Source: Dehalococcoidia bacterium
Lineage (GTDB): Bacteria > Chloroflexota > Dehalococcoidia > Lucifugimonadales > UBA3495
DNA: 34,145 nucleotides
Reading direction: 5' to 3'
Assembly: GCA_022825745.1 (NCBI GenBank)
Contig: JAJDWF010000142.1
Coordinates: 1-34,145, forward strand
In this document: positions 1 to 8,410 of the stretch, in pieces
Layout: each line of letters opens with the position of its first letter
How positions within the stretch are numbered: position 1 is the stretch's first letter
Program-made: the position numbers and the translations under genes
The notes under the pieces: generated by a model
Seen by the model: the letters and a program-made list of their open reading frames with translations, nothing else
What the model was told of the DNA's origin: nothing
Databases searched by the model: none

Positions 1-113
1 ACCCATGGGCGCAACAACCGCCCCGTGCAACCCATCGGCAGCCGCACCATAATAGTCTCCGATGTGACATGAAGCCCGGCACCGGCTATCCGGCGCAGCA
101 GCGCCCAATAAAA
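1..113. other. Left edge, no gene seen
   Basis: I see no open frame of useful length, hairpin or repeat here. The stretch lies downstream of the minus-strand tRNA-Gly and may hold its terminator or the end of a gene outside the window. Confidence 0.4.
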
Positions 114-187
114 TGGAGCGGGCGATGGGAATCGAACCCACGTAGCCAGCTTGGAAGGCTGGGGCTTTACCACTAAGCTACGCCCGC
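114..187 (-). tRNA. tRNA-Gly (anticodon TCC), CCA encoded
   Basis: Read on the minus strand, the sequence folds as a complete cloverleaf. The acceptor stem GCGGGCG/CGCCCGC pairs perfectly, the D arm is GCTT..AAGC, the anticodon stem is CCAGC/GCTGG with loop CTTCCAA (anticodon TCC), and the T loop is TTCGATT. The discriminator base is T and is followed by an encoded CCA at 116-114. A TATAAT element lies about 11 nt upstream of the 5' end. Confidence 0.97.
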
Positions 188-198
188 TCAGCAAGTCC

Positions 199-204
199 AT
201 TATA
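199..204 (-). promoter_or_regulatory. -10 element of tRNA-Gly
   Basis: A perfect TATAAT on the minus strand lies 11 nt upstream of the tRNA-Gly 5' end, a normal distance for a stable RNA start. No convincing -35 is visible 16-18 nt further upstream. The element sits in the 21-nt gap before the divergent gene that starts at 209. Confidence 0.6.
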
Positions 205-208
205 ACCC

Positions 209-673
209 ATGCCTAAAACCGTTTATCTCGCCAACTCCTACGGTTTTTCGACGCAGCAGAAGGCGATCCTGTTGCCGCCCATCATTTCCGCCCTGGAAAG
301 CCTCGGCCTGGAAGTCTGGGAGCCTTTCGCCCGAAACAACCAGGTGGACTTTCAGCAAGCCGGCTGGGCGTACCGGGTCGGCCAGCAGGACTACGCGGAC
401 GTTGTGGCAGCAGACGGAATCTTTGCGATTGTGAACGGGGTGCCGCCGGACGAGGGCGTGATGATCGAACTGGGCATGGCCATCGCCCTGGGCAAGCCAA
501 CTTTCCTGTTCCGGGACGACTTCCGTCGCGCCACCGACAGCGAAGAGTACCCGCTCAACCTGATGCTCTTCACCGGTATGCCGGAACGGAACTGGCAGGA
601 CTACTACTACACGTCCGTGGACGAAATCGCCGACCGGGGCAAAGCCCTGGCGCGATGGGCCGCCGTATGCTGA
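209..673 (+). CDS. Nucleoside 2-deoxyribosyltransferase-like protein
   Basis: This 154-residue protein matches the nucleoside 2-deoxyribosyltransferase fold in length and motif order. It has an N-terminal beta strand (VYLANSYGFS) and a central D69-G70 segment. It then carries a D81-E-G..-I-E87-LGMA motif, whose Glu corresponds to the catalytic nucleophile of the family. Family members exchange or hydrolyse the base of deoxynucleosides or nucleotides, usually for salvage or for clearing modified nucleotides. The exact substrate cannot be read from the sequence. No strong ribosome-binding site precedes the ATG. The stop overlaps the next gene's start (ATGCTGA), so the two are probably translationally coupled. 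Confidence 0.8.
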   Translation: MPKTVYLANSYGFSTQQKAILLPPIISALESLGLEVWEPFARNNQVDFQQAGWAYRVGQQDYADVVAADGIFAIVNGVPPDEGVMIELGMAIALGKPTFLFRDDFRRATDSEEYPLNLMLFTGMPERNWQDYYYTSVDEIADRGKALARWAAVC

Positions 674-1650
674 AAACCCGTTTCACCGACCTCCTGGGGC
701 TGGACCTCCCGCTCATGTCCGCGCCCATGAGCAACCACAGCGGCGGCCGGCTGGCGGCGGCGGTATGCCAGGCTGGAGGGTTAGGTACGTTCGGCGGCAG
801 CAACAACTTTGGCGCCGAGTGGTTCGCGGAGCAGATCGGCTTCATACGCTCTCAAACCGACCGGCCCTTCGGCGTAGGATTCATCACCCACTTGATCGAT
901 GCCAACCCGGTCAACTTTGAAATGGCCCTGGCCGAAAGAGTACCCGTTTTCATTTTTTCGTTCGCCGATCCACGCCCGTGGCTACCCAGAGCACACGACG
1001 CCGGAGCCACTACCATCTGCCAGGTGCAAACGCCCCAGGCGGCGGAACTGGCGCTGGACGCGGGCGCGGACGCGCTCCTGGCCCAGGGCAACGAGGCCGG
1101 CGGACACACCGGCGAAATGAACCTGCTGCCCCTCTTGGTTGATCTCGTTGAACGCTATCCCGACGTACCCGTGCTGGCCGCCGGCGGGATCACGTCCGGC
1201 CGGGCGTTGGCGGGGGTGCTGGCCGCTGGCGCGGACGGCGCGTCGCTGGGGACGGCGCTGCTCGCGACTCCTGAGGCGGTGGAAGTCCCGGACGCCTTCA
1301 AAGAGCAAGTCCTGCGCTCCGAAGGCCAGGACACTGCCTATACCCGGTTGTATGACCTGCTGGGGGATGAACCCTGGCCCGACGGGATCGCCGGCCGCGT
1401 CTATCGCAACCGGCTGGTGCGGGAATGGGACGGCAGGGATGCCGAAATCCTGGCAAGGCGCGAGGAACTGGCTACCGATGCCGCCGCAGCCCGCGCCCGC
1501 CACGACCCTGAACTGGCCTCAGTGTACATGGGCCAGGGCGTGGGACAAGTAAACGGAATACGCCCAGCTGGGGACAAACTCCGGCAGATCTGTCGCGACG
1601 CGGAAAGTATCTTGGCCGGCCTGGCAATCGCTGAAATCAAGGAAGAGTAA
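667..1650 (+). CDS. Nitronate monooxygenase / 2-nitropropane dioxygenase-type FMN enzyme
   Basis: This is a TIM-barrel FMN flavoprotein of 327 residues from the ATG at 667. An in-frame ATG at 655 is possible but overlaps the upstream gene more. The family N-terminal motif PLMSAPMS is at about 15-22. The GNEAGGH segment at 141-147 provides the His usually assigned as catalytic base. The phosphate-binding segment (VLAAGGITSG, then GADGASLGTALLATPE) spans about 169-203. Enzymes of this family oxidise nitronates; relatives act as enoyl reductases or flavin reductases, so the substrate is open. It sits between a deoxyribosyltransferase-like gene (7-nt overlap) and a methyltransferase (5-nt gap). 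Confidence 0.85.
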   Translation: MLKTRFTDLLGLDLPLMSAPMSNHSGGRLAAAVCQAGGLGTFGGSNNFGAEWFAEQIGFIRSQTDRPFGVGFITHLIDANPVNFEMALAERVPVFIFSFADPRPWLPRAHDAGATTICQVQTPQAAELALDAGADALLAQGNEAGGHTGEMNLLPLLVDLVERYPDVPVLAAGGITSGRALAGVLAAGADGASLGTALLATPEAVEVPDAFKEQVLRSEGQDTAYTRLYDLLGDEPWPDGIAGRVYRNRLVREWDGRDAEILARREELATDAAAARARHDPELASVYMGQGVGQVNGIRPAGDKLRQICRDAESILAGLAIAEIKEE

Positions 1651-1655
1651 TCATC

Positions 1656-2477
1656 GTGTCTGACCAAACCCCAACAAATCCTGAATACACCATGGGATAC
1701 AGCTCGGAATTTCTGCAATTGCTGCACCGACGCAACGCGGAAACCCACGCCAGTCATCTGATGCCCCATCTGCGACCCGGCATGCGCGTCCTCGATTTCG
1801 GGTGCGGGCCGGGCACCATCACTGTCGGCCTGGCGAGGGCCATAGCACCCGGTGAGATCCACGGCATCGACATGGAAGCCTCGCAGATCGAACTGGCGAA
1901 GGCCGCTGCCGCATCCGGCGGGCATGACAACGCTTCGTTTCAAGTCGGCAACGTGTACGAGCTGCCGTTTGAGGATGGGTCTTTCGACGCCGCGCACTGC
2001 CACGCGGTCTTGATGCACGTGCCCGAAACCCAACGGGCATTGCTGGAAGTCAAGCGCGTCCTGAAGCCCGGCGGGATCATTTCCGCCCGTGAGATGATTG
2101 CCAGCGCCTCTTTCAGCGAGCCGATGGGAGAAACCACCGACCAGGCATGGGCCACATTCATCAAGCTGCTGGCCGCTAACCAGGGACACCCCGAGATGGG
2201 CAAGCAACTGAAATCGCGCCTCCTCCAGGCCGGCTTTACCGACGTCCGGGCTACCGGATCGTTCGACTATTTCAGTTCTGCCGAGGACATCGCGTTTCTG
2301 CACGCCTTTATCTGCGACTGGTTTTTCATGCCCCAAGTTGTAGCGGCGGCGACGCAATACGGACTGGCGACACACGAGCAGTTCGAACAATGGCGGGCCG
2401 AAATGGACGAGTGGAAAGAAATGCCGGGCGCGGTGGGCGGGTTGGCCTTTGGTGAAGCCATCGCCGTCAAACCCTAG
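1656..2477 (+). CDS. Class I SAM-dependent methyltransferase (UbiE/Methyltransf_11 type)
   Basis: The 273-residue protein starts at GTG 1656. GGAAGAG near 1641-1647, inside the end of the upstream gene, can serve as ribosome-binding site. Motif I is VLDFGCGPG at about 45-53 and binds SAM. An acidic residue at the end of strand beta-2 (D72) would contact the ribose. The family post-motif LKPGG is near residue 135. The rest resembles small-molecule methyltransferases of the UbiE type; the methyl acceptor is unknown. It is the third gene of a compact + run with the flavoenzyme upstream, and the next gene has its own promoter. Confidence 0.88.
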   Translation: MSDQTPTNPEYTMGYSSEFLQLLHRRNAETHASHLMPHLRPGMRVLDFGCGPGTITVGLARAIAPGEIHGIDMEASQIELAKAAAASGGHDNASFQVGNVYELPFEDGSFDAAHCHAVLMHVPETQRALLEVKRVLKPGGIISAREMIASASFSEPMGETTDQAWATFIKLLAANQGHPEMGKQLKSRLLQAGFTDVRATGSFDYFSSAEDIAFLHAFICDWFFMPQVVAAATQYGLATHEQFEQWRAEMDEWKEMPGAVGGLAFGEAIAVKP

Positions 2478-2515
2478 CCGGCGCAGCACGCCGTGGGCGA
2501 ACGAATCGCCGCCGA

Positions 2516-2524
2516 TGATATAAT
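2516..2524 (+). promoter_or_regulatory. Extended -10 promoter of the ABC-F gene
   Basis: TGATATAAT gives a TG dinucleotide one base before a perfect TATAAT (2519-2524), that is, an extended -10. There is no recognisable -35, as is usual for this promoter class. Transcription would start near 2531, leaving a leader of about 14 nt before the ATG at 2545. Confidence 0.6.
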
Positions 2525-2544
2525 CCGAGGCCGGGATTATTCGC

Positions 2545-4527
2545 ATGTTTTATGCATCCGACATCAGTAGGTCGTATGGAGACCGCGTCCTGTTCAACGG
2601 GCTGGACGTGTCAGTGTCGGCCGGGGATCGTGTCGCGCTGATTGGCGCCAACGGGTCGGGCAAGACGACGCTGCTGGACATCCTCGCCCGCGAAACGCTG
2701 GCCGACACCGGAACAATAGCGGGCCGCCGGGGAATGACGGTGGGATACCTCAGGCAGGAACCCGCGCCGTTCGCCGGCAAGTCGTTACTCAGGGAAGTGC
2801 TGGAAGCGAACACCCAGGCCATCACGTTGGCTGACCGGATCGCCGGAATACGCGCGGAACTCTCGTCAACCGAGACCGCCGCGGAACAAGACGCGCTGAT
2901 GGATCACCTGGCAACCCTTGAGAGCCAACTGGAGGCAGCCGGAGGCGACGACCGCGACCATGAGGCGAAAGCCATCCTGTCGGGCCTGGGCTTCAAGGAA
3001 AGCGACTTCACCCGGGACATGAGCGAGTTCAGCGGCGGCTGGGTCATGCGCGCCGAACTCGCCCGGCTGCTGTTCCGCAACCCGGACATGCTGCTGCTGG
3101 ACGAGCCCACCAACCACCTTGACCTTGAGGCTAACATCTGGTTCGAGAAATACCTGTCGGCCTTCAAGGGCGGCGTGGTGGTAACTTCTCACGACCGCAC
3201 GTTTTTGAACCAGGTCGCGAATCGGGTGCTGGCCATCGAGCCGGGCGAGGTAGTGCATCATCGCGGCAACTACGACGAATACCTGGTGGCCCGCGAGCGC
3301 GCGTTGGAAATCAAGGAAGCGGCGGCGGCCCGGCAGGAACGGGAAATCCAGCGGCAGATGCGCTTCGTGGAGCGTTTCCGCTATAAGGCGACCAAGGCCC
3401 GGCAGGTGCAGAGCCGGCTAAAGCAGTTGGATAGGATCGAGGTCATCGAACTGCCCCGTGCCACCAGGAAAGTGCGCTACTCCTTCCCGGAACCGCCCCG
3501 CAGCGGCGCGGACATCATCACGCTGGCCGGCGTGGGCAAGTCCTACGGCGACAACGTGGTGTACCGTGATTTGAACCTGACCCTGGAACGGGGCGATCGC
3601 GTCGCGCTCGTGGGACCAAACGGAGCCGGCAAGTCCACGCTCCTGAAAATACTGGCCGGAGCGCTGCCCATTGACGATGGGGAAAGGCGGTTGGGCCACA
3701 ACGTGTCAACCTCGTACTACGCTCAACACGTGCTGGACCAGCTTGATCCCAATAACACGTCCATCGAGGAATTACAGGAATCTACGCCTGCCGAGTCCGA
3801 GCAGAACCTGCGCACCATCCTGGGCGGTTTTCTGTTCAGCGGTGACGACATTCTCAAGCCGATCTCGGTGCTGTCGGGCGGCGAAAAGGCCCGGGTCGCG
3901 CTGGCCAAACTGCTGTTGCAGCCGAGCAACTTCCTGCTCATGGACGAGCCGACCAACCACCTGGACATGGCTTCGCGGGAAATCCTCGGGGATGCGCTGG
4001 ACGACTACCGGGGATCCATTTGCCTGGTAACGCATGACCGTACCCTGATCCGCCAGATTGCCAACAAGATCATCGAGATCGACGGCGGGCGCCCCCGGGT
4101 GTTCCCCGGTGACTACGATAATTATCTGTACCGCAAGCAGCAGGAAGCCGCCGCAGCGCCGATTGTAGCCGACGAGAATGGCAGCCAACCGGTGCCATCG
4201 AAGAACGGGTCAGGCGGACGACGCTCCCGGCGGCCGTTGACTCCCGAAGAAGAACAGCAGCGCGCGCTCAACCGCCAGGCCCGCAAACTGGCCGCCCGCA
4301 TCGACGAGATCGGCGTTGCCATCAGCGACCGTGAGACCCAATCGGCTGAGCTGGAAGCCATGTTCGCCGACCCGGAGCAGTTCGACGACCGGAACGCGCT
4401 GGAGGTCACGGGCGAGCGTTACCGTATCCTCAAAGAGGAGGAACAGTCCCTGTGGGACGAATGGGAGCGTTTGTCGGAAGAGGCAGAGGACATCGACCGG
4501 ATGCTGGTGGGCCTCAAGTCCGACTAG
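2545..4527 (+). CDS. ABC-F family ATPase (Uup/EttA-like ribosome-associated)
   Basis: This 660-residue soluble protein has two ABC ATPase domains and no membrane segment, the hallmark of ABC-F translation factors. Domain 1 has Walker [10 protein letters not shown] (34-42), signature FSGGW (162-166) and Walker [12 protein letters not shown] (183-193). Domain 2 has Walker [10 protein letters not shown] (357-365), signature LSGGEKAR (443-450) and [11 protein letters not shown] (464-474). A basic helical linker at about 250-300 corresponds to the P-site tRNA interaction motif. A low-complexity stretch (about 540-570) leads into a C-terminal Glu-rich coiled coil, as in Uup and YdiF. ABC-F proteins act in the cytoplasm on stalled or initiating ribosomes; some protect against antibiotics. 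Nothing here points to a resistance subtype. Confidence 0.93.
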   Translation: MFYASDISRSYGDRVLFNGLDVSVSAGDRVALIGANGSGKTTLLDILARETLADTGTIAGRRGMTVGYLRQEPAPFAGKSLLREVLEANTQAITLADRIAGIRAELSSTETAAEQDALMDHLATLESQLEAAGGDDRDHEAKAILSGLGFKESDFTRDMSEFSGGWVMRAELARLLFRNPDMLLLDEPTNHLDLEANIWFEKYLSAFKGGVVVTSHDRTFLNQVANRVLAIEPGEVVHHRGNYDEYLVARERALEIKEAAAARQEREIQRQMRFVERFRYKATKARQVQSRLKQLDRIEVIELPRATRKVRYSFPEPPRSGADIITLAGVGKSYGDNVVYRDLNLTLERGDRVALVGPNGAGKSTLLKILAGALPIDDGERRLGHNVSTSYYAQHVLDQLDPNNTSIEELQESTPAESEQNLRTILGGFLFSGDDILKPISVLSGGEKARVALAKLLLQPSNFLLMDEPTNHLDMASREILGDALDDYRGSICLVTHDRTLIRQIANKIIEIDGGRPRVFPGDYDNYLYRKQQEAAAAPIVADENGSQPVPSKNGSGGRRSRRPLTPEEEQQRALNRQARKLAARIDEIGVAISDRETQSAELEAMFADPEQFDDRNALEVTGERYRILKEEEQSLWDEWERLSEEAEDIDRMLVGLKSD

Positions 4528-4562
4528 CGCCAGGGCCGGAGCGCGTTAACGGAGGTTAGGCC

Positions 4563-5396
4563 ATGAAACTGGATGGTCGGGTAGCAGTCATTACGGGCGC
4601 GGGACGAGGCATCGGCCGGGCCATCGCGCTGGCCTACGCCCGCGAGGGTGCAAAGCTCGCGCTGGCGGCCCGCAGCGAGTCGGAGTTGCAAGAGGCGGTC
4701 ACCGCCGCGTCGCAACTGGGCGCTGAAGCCATTGCCGTACCCACCGACGTCACCAACCCGCAAGACGCGGAACGGTTGGTCCGCAGAGCGGTAGAGCGAT
4801 TCGGGCGGATTGACGTGCTGGTCAACAACGCCGGAATGTCCGGCCCCATTGGCCCGTTGCAGGACAACGATGTCGCAGACTGGGTGAGCACCGTCAGCGT
4901 CAACCTCACCGGCACATTCCTGGTGTGTCGCGCCGTCATACCGGCAATGCTGGCCCAGTCAGGCGGGAAGATTATCAACCTTTCCGGCGCGGGGGCGACC
5001 AATGCGTGGAGCAATATGTCCGCTTACTGCTCCAGCAAGGCGGCGGTGGTGCGACTTACCGAAGTCCTGGCCCAGGAACTGGATGGCAAGGGCATCACTG
5101 TGAACGCCCTGGGGCCGGGCTCGGTTCACACGGGCATGTGGGACAAGATGACCGAGCAAGCCGCCGAGGCGGGCGCGGATTTCATCCACGAGCTTGGGTT
5201 GCGGGTGACCTCGGGCGGGGGCGCATCCATCGACGAGTGCGCTGAACTTGCGGTGTGGCTAGCCTCAGACGAAAGCGGGGCGCTGACCGGAAGGCTGATC
5301 TCGGCGGCAACCGATGACTTCCGCGGCCTGCCACCGAGGGTTGCGGAAATCATGGCCGGCGACGCCTACACGCTGCGCCGGGTTGGGCTGGACTAG
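4563..5396 (+). CDS. SDR family NAD(P)-dependent oxidoreductase
   Basis: This is a classical short-chain dehydrogenase of 277 residues. TGAGRGIG (11-18) binds the cofactor, and Arg at about 37 (AARS) suggests NADPH. NNAG is at 88-91, and the catalytic residues are S141, Y155 and K159. GGAGG at about 4550 precedes the ATG well. The C-terminal 70 residues (VTSGGGASI..., GRLISA..., IMAGDAY.LRRV) differ from the usual FabG ending and recur in the SDR at 30123-30956, so the two are paralogues of a distinct subgroup. The substrate is unknown. The gene ends tail to tail with a CoA-transferase, sharing the bases CTAG as both stop codons. Confidence 0.9.
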   Translation: MKLDGRVAVITGAGRGIGRAIALAYAREGAKLALAARSESELQEAVTAASQLGAEAIAVPTDVTNPQDAERLVRRAVERFGRIDVLVNNAGMSGPIGPLQDNDVADWVSTVSVNLTGTFLVCRAVIPAMLAQSGGKIINLSGAGATNAWSNMSAYCSSKAAVVRLTEVLAQELDGKGITVNALGPGSVHTGMWDKMTEQAAEAGADFIHELGLRVTSGGGASIDECAELAVWLASDESGALTGRLISAATDDFRGLPPRVAEIMAGDAYTLRRVGLD

Positions 5397-6580
5397 CAGG
5401 TAATCACTCCCTGGTCGGCCAGGCCGGTCATTTCGGGTTCCGACAGGCCCAGCAGGTCCCCGTAAATCTCCCGGTTGTGTTCGCCGTATTTCGGAATCGG
5501 GCCGGCGGTCGTGGGTGTCTTGGAGAACTTGATTATGGTGGGTCCTGGCACCAGGATCTTTTTGCCGGGCGGATCGTGGGCATCCTCCTCCATCATCACG
5601 TCCCGCTCCCACATGTGGCTGTCGGCAAGAACCTCCGGGATTGACTTTACCGGCCCGAAGGGTATGTCGGCGGCCACCAGCGCCTCCTCGACCTCGGCCA
5701 CCGTGCGTTCCTCGCACCACATCCGCAACAACTCCATGCGTATTTCGGCCATGTTGGTGGCGAACATGGGGGCGGCGAACTCGGGATCTTCGGCCAATTC
5801 GTCGTAGTCCATGACCTTGAGCATGCGTTCCCACATGCCGGCGCGCGCCGCTCCGGTGGTGACCCAGCCGTCCTTGCACTTGAGGAAAGTCCCGACGCGG
5901 ACGAAATCGTTGGTGTTGGTGTCGTAGCACATGGCCAGCGCGACTTCTTCCAAGGTGATGCCGCCGTCCAGCATGGCGACTTCCAGCCATTGACCTTCGC
6001 CGGTGCGGTCTCGGTGGCGGAGCGCGCCCAGGATGCCGATGACGGCGTGGAGCGCGGCGGTGCGGTCCATCACCGGCCCGTTGCCCATGATCGGCTCGCC
6101 GAACCCGCGCCCGGTCTGGTCGCCGAAGCCGCTCATCGCCTGGATGATGGGGTCGAAACACTGGCGGTCGCGGTAGGGGCCGTACTGGCCGAAGCCGGAA
6201 ACCGACGCCAGGATGATGTTGGGGTTGACCTTGCACAGTTCTTCATAGCTGAACCCCATTTTCTCCATGGTGCCGGGCCGGAAATTCTCCAGCACGACGT
6301 CGGAGACTTCGAGCAGGCGGAAGAATAGATCCTTCCCCTTTTCGTGGCGCGTGTTCAGCGTGACGCTCTTCTTGCCGCGATTGTAGGCGGCGAACTGCAC
6401 GCTCATGCTGCCCACGAAGGGGCCGGAGTCTCGCAGGTCGGCGCCCTTGCGCCACTCGAGCTTGATGACCTCAGCGCCCATATCCTGGAGGATCAGGCCG
6501 CCACGCGGCGCGGCCTGCCAGCGCGCCAGTTCCAGCACGCGAACGCCGTCCAAAACGGACCCATTACCGTTAACGATCAT
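5393..6580 (-). CDS. CaiB/BaiF family (class III) CoA-transferase
   Basis: The 395-residue protein matches the formyl-CoA/carnitine CoA-transferase family in length and motifs. It has the N-terminal L.LDGVRVLEL segment, LLxDMGAEVIKLE (31-42), AYNRGKKSVTLN (65-76) and VVLENFRPG (95-103). D172 in GPVMDRTAALHAVIG aligns with the aspartate of formyl-CoA transferase that forms the acyl anhydride. The C-terminal GEHNREIYGDLLGL.E.EM segment is typical. It transfers CoA between carboxylic acids in the cytoplasm; the acids cannot be named. It is a monocistronic minus-strand gene with a TACAAT element 33 nt upstream. Confidence 0.92.
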   Translation of the reverse strand: MIVNGNGSVLDGVRVLELARWQAAPRGGLILQDMGAEVIKLEWRKGADLRDSGPFVGSMSVQFAAYNRGKKSVTLNTRHEKGKDLFFRLLEVSDVVLENFRPGTMEKMGFSYEELCKVNPNIILASVSGFGQYGPYRDRQCFDPIIQAMSGFGDQTGRGFGEPIMGNGPVMDRTAALHAVIGILGALRHRDRTGEGQWLEVAMLDGGITLEEVALAMCYDTNTNDFVRVGTFLKCKDGWVTTGAARAGMWERMLKVMDYDELAEDPEFAAPMFATNMAEIRMELLRMWCEERTVAEVEEALVAADIPFGPVKSIPEVLADSHMWERDVMMEEDAHDPPGKKILVPGPTIIKFSKTPTTAGPIPKYGEHNREIYGDLLGLSEPEMTGLADQGVITC

Positions 6581-6612
6581 GTGGTGTCTCCCCTCAATCC
6601 GGTTGTGGCCCT

Positions 6613-6618
6613 ATTGTA
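6613..6618 (-). promoter_or_regulatory. -10 element of the CoA-transferase gene
   Basis: TACAAT on the minus strand lies 33 nt before the ATG at 6580, inside the 110-nt divergent intergenic region. No good -35 is seen at 16-18 nt. It overlaps closely with the + promoter at 6627-6655, so the two transcription units may compete. Confidence 0.4.
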
Positions 6619-6626
6619 CCTGCATA

Positions 6627-6655
6627 TTGCCCCGCTGATGGGTGGGTTGTACACT
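6627..6655 (+). promoter_or_regulatory. Promoter of the GatC-like/amidase operon
   Basis: TTGCCC (6627-6632) and TACACT (6650-6655) are separated by 17 nt; each matches its consensus at four of six positions. Transcription would begin near 6662, about 29 nt before the ATG, with GGGAGG in the leader. Confidence 0.45.
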
Positions 6656-6690
6656 CGCGGCGAGGCTGAGTTTGACGGGAGGTGCAACGA

Positions 6691-6894
6691 ATGCCGATAT
6701 CCGACGAAACCCTGAACCGGATCATTGCCGAATACGGCGGATTCGAGTTGAGCGCCGAGGAATTGGAACTGGTCAAGCCCGAATTGGAGAACTATCTGAC
6801 TGAACTCCAGAACCTGCGGGACCTTGACCTGTCCGACGTTATGTCGTCGCGCCTGTTGCGGGCGGCGGAAGGAGCGGAAGCCGATGCCGGATAA
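6691..6894 (+). CDS. GatC/AtzG-like small amidase partner
   Basis: This is a 67-residue acidic, helical protein. GGGAGG at 6678 favours the ATG at 6691 over the GTG at 6682. The pattern of a helix (LSAEELELVKPELENYL), a hydrophobic/acidic loop (LRDLDLSDV) and a short tail resembles GatC. GatC wraps around the amidase subunit of tRNA amidotransferases. AtzG, a small partner of the amidase AtzE, is a second model. The gene overlaps the amidase gene by 11 nt, which supports a 1:1 complex. No gatB is in the window, so a specialised amidase partner is as likely as tRNA amidation. The assignment rests on size, pattern and context. Confidence 0.6.
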   Translation: MPISDETLNRIIAEYGGFELSAEELELVKPELENYLTELQNLRDLDLSDVMSSRLLRAAEGAEADAG

Positions 6895-8308
6895 CGAACT
6901 GCTGAAACTGACCATCTCCGAAATCGCGCCGATGATCCAGGCGCGTGAGGTGTCCCCGGTGGACCTCACCGAGGCCGCGCTGGCGGAAGCGGAGCGCCGA
7001 CAACCGACGCTGAACTCGTTCATCACCATCATGCGCGAGCAAGCAATGGAGCAGGCGGAGCAAGCCGAGGACGAACTGTCCCGGGGCCAGTACCGAGGGC
7101 CGCTGCACGGCATACCCATCGGCATCAAGGACAACATCGCCACCGGCGGGATCAAGACCACGCTGGGCACCAGGGTGTTGAAAGACCACGTGCCCGACGA
7201 GGACGCCGAGGTGGTGCGCCGCAGCAAAGAGGCCGGCGCCATCATCCTCGGCAAAGAGAACCTGGAGGAATTTGCCGCCGGCGCAACGTCTAACAATCCG
7301 CACTACGGAGCGGTGCATAATCCCTGGGGCCTGGACCACGTCCCCGGCGGTTCCAGCGGAGGCGGCGGCGCCAACGTCGCCGCCGGCGTGACCTTTGCGT
7401 CGCTGGGAACCGATCTGGGCGGGTCGGTACGCCTGCCGGGCGCGTTCTGCGGAGTGGTCGGCCTGAAGCAGACTTTCGGCCGGGTAAGCCAGCGCGGCCT
7501 GCTCGTCACGAGCTTCAACGGGGACCACATCGGGCCGATGACGCGGTCGGTGCGCGACAGCGCGCTGGTGCTCCAGGCCATCGCCGGCTACGACCCGCTG
7601 GACCCCAGCACCGTGCCGGTTCCGGTGGACGACTACGCCCTGGTGCTGGAGCGCGGCATCCAGGGGCTAACCATGGGAATCCCCTCGAACCACTACTTCG
7701 ACCTGCTGGACCCGGAGGTTGAAGCATCGGTACGGCGGGCCATCGCCGCGCTGGAAGAGCTTGGAATCGCCAGCCGCGAGGTCAGCCTGCCCAGCATGGA
7801 GTACGTGGGCGCGCTCCGGTTCTCCGCCATGGCGGACAGCGTAGTGACCCACGAGCCGTACATCGCATCCAACCGCGAGGACTACGGCCCCGATACCTTG
7901 TACCGGACGCTGGCCGGACAGTTCGTGCTGGGTCGGGACTACTCCAAGGCAATGAAAGTGCAGCGCATCATCAAGGAAGAGCACGCCCGGGTCTTGCAGG
8001 GTGTGGACTTCCTGGTGACGCCCACCACGCCGATGCCCGCGCCGCGCATCGACGCCGAGACCATCGAGGTGGACGGCAAGCGTCAAAAGGTGCGCGGGCC
8101 GGGTTCCGGGCACATTTCCCGCAACACCAGCCCCGAAAACGCGACTGGTTTCCCGGCTATCACGGTGCCCTGCGGGTTCAGCGAGTTGGGCCTGCCCATC
8201 GGCTTGCAGTTCATCGGCCGGCCCTGGGAAGAGGGCAACCTGTTCCGCATCGCCAACGCCTACGAGGGGGTGTCACCCAGCCGGGGGGTGTGGCCGGATT
8301 TGGGCTGA
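6884..8308 (+). CDS. Amidase signature family hydrolase (GatA/AtzE-like)
   Basis: The ATG at 6884 gives a 474-residue protein beginning PDNELLKLTISE. It has the whole Ser-cisSer-Lys triad. K82 lies in GIPIGIKDNI, S157 in PGGSSGG (the cis-Ser), and nucleophile S181 in GTDLGGSVRLPG. Spacing is as in GatA. These enzymes hydrolyse amides or supply ammonia for tRNA amidation. The overlap with the GatC-like gene suggests a two-subunit enzyme. Without a GatB partner here, hydrolysis of a carboxamide or a carbamoyl compound is an alternative to the tRNA role. It is not followed by another + gene; hairpin repeats separate it from a convergent gene. Confidence 0.92.
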   Translation: MPDNELLKLTISEIAPMIQAREVSPVDLTEAALAEAERRQPTLNSFITIMREQAMEQAEQAEDELSRGQYRGPLHGIPIGIKDNIATGGIKTTLGTRVLKDHVPDEDAEVVRRSKEAGAIILGKENLEEFAAGATSNNPHYGAVHNPWGLDHVPGGSSGGGGANVAAGVTFASLGTDLGGSVRLPGAFCGVVGLKQTFGRVSQRGLLVTSFNGDHIGPMTRSVRDSALVLQAIAGYDPLDPSTVPVPVDDYALVLERGIQGLTMGIPSNHYFDLLDPEVEASVRRAIAALEELGIASREVSLPSMEYVGALRFSAMADSVVTHEPYIASNREDYGPDTLYRTLAGQFVLGRDYSKAMKVQRIIKEEHARVLQGVDFLVTPTTPMPAPRIDAETIEVDGKRQKVRGPGSGHISRNTSPENATGFPAITVPCGFSELGLPIGLQFIGRPWEEGNLFRIANAYEGVSPSRGVWPDLG

Positions 8309-8316
8309 CGGCGCCG

Positions 8317-8343
8317 GATCTCCCCTTTCGCGGGAACGACGCC
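8317..8343. repeat. Dispersed repeat remnant (TTTCGCGGGAACGAC type)
   Basis: The segment CCCCTTTCGCGGGAACGACG resembles a short palindromic repeat that I recognise as common in intergenic DNA of many bacterial genomes, usually with CCCGC on the left. It occurs once here, just before a strong hairpin. Recognition is from memory, not from a search. Confidence 0.4.
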
Positions 8344-8352
8344 AATTTCAAA

Positions 8353-8383
8353 GGGGCGAACCTGTCTGAGACGGGTTCGCCCC
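8353..8383. terminator. Hairpin between convergent amidase and GMC genes
   Basis: GGGGCGAACC and GGTTCGCCCC form ten pairs, extended by a T-G wobble and GTC/GAC around a TGA triloop, giving a 14-bp stem. On the minus strand it is followed by TTTGAAATT, a weak U-rich tail, so it best serves the GMC gene; on the + strand there is no U tract. It belongs to the GGGGCG...CGCCCC hairpin set also seen at 22176 and 24121. Confidence 0.6.
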
Positions 8384-8410
8384 TGCATCGTTGGTGATTG
8401 CGATGCGCGA

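Noticed and set aside
8353..8383. A strong intrinsic terminator for the amidase
   Set aside because: There is no U tract on the + strand. At most it acts for the opposite gene, where TTT follows.
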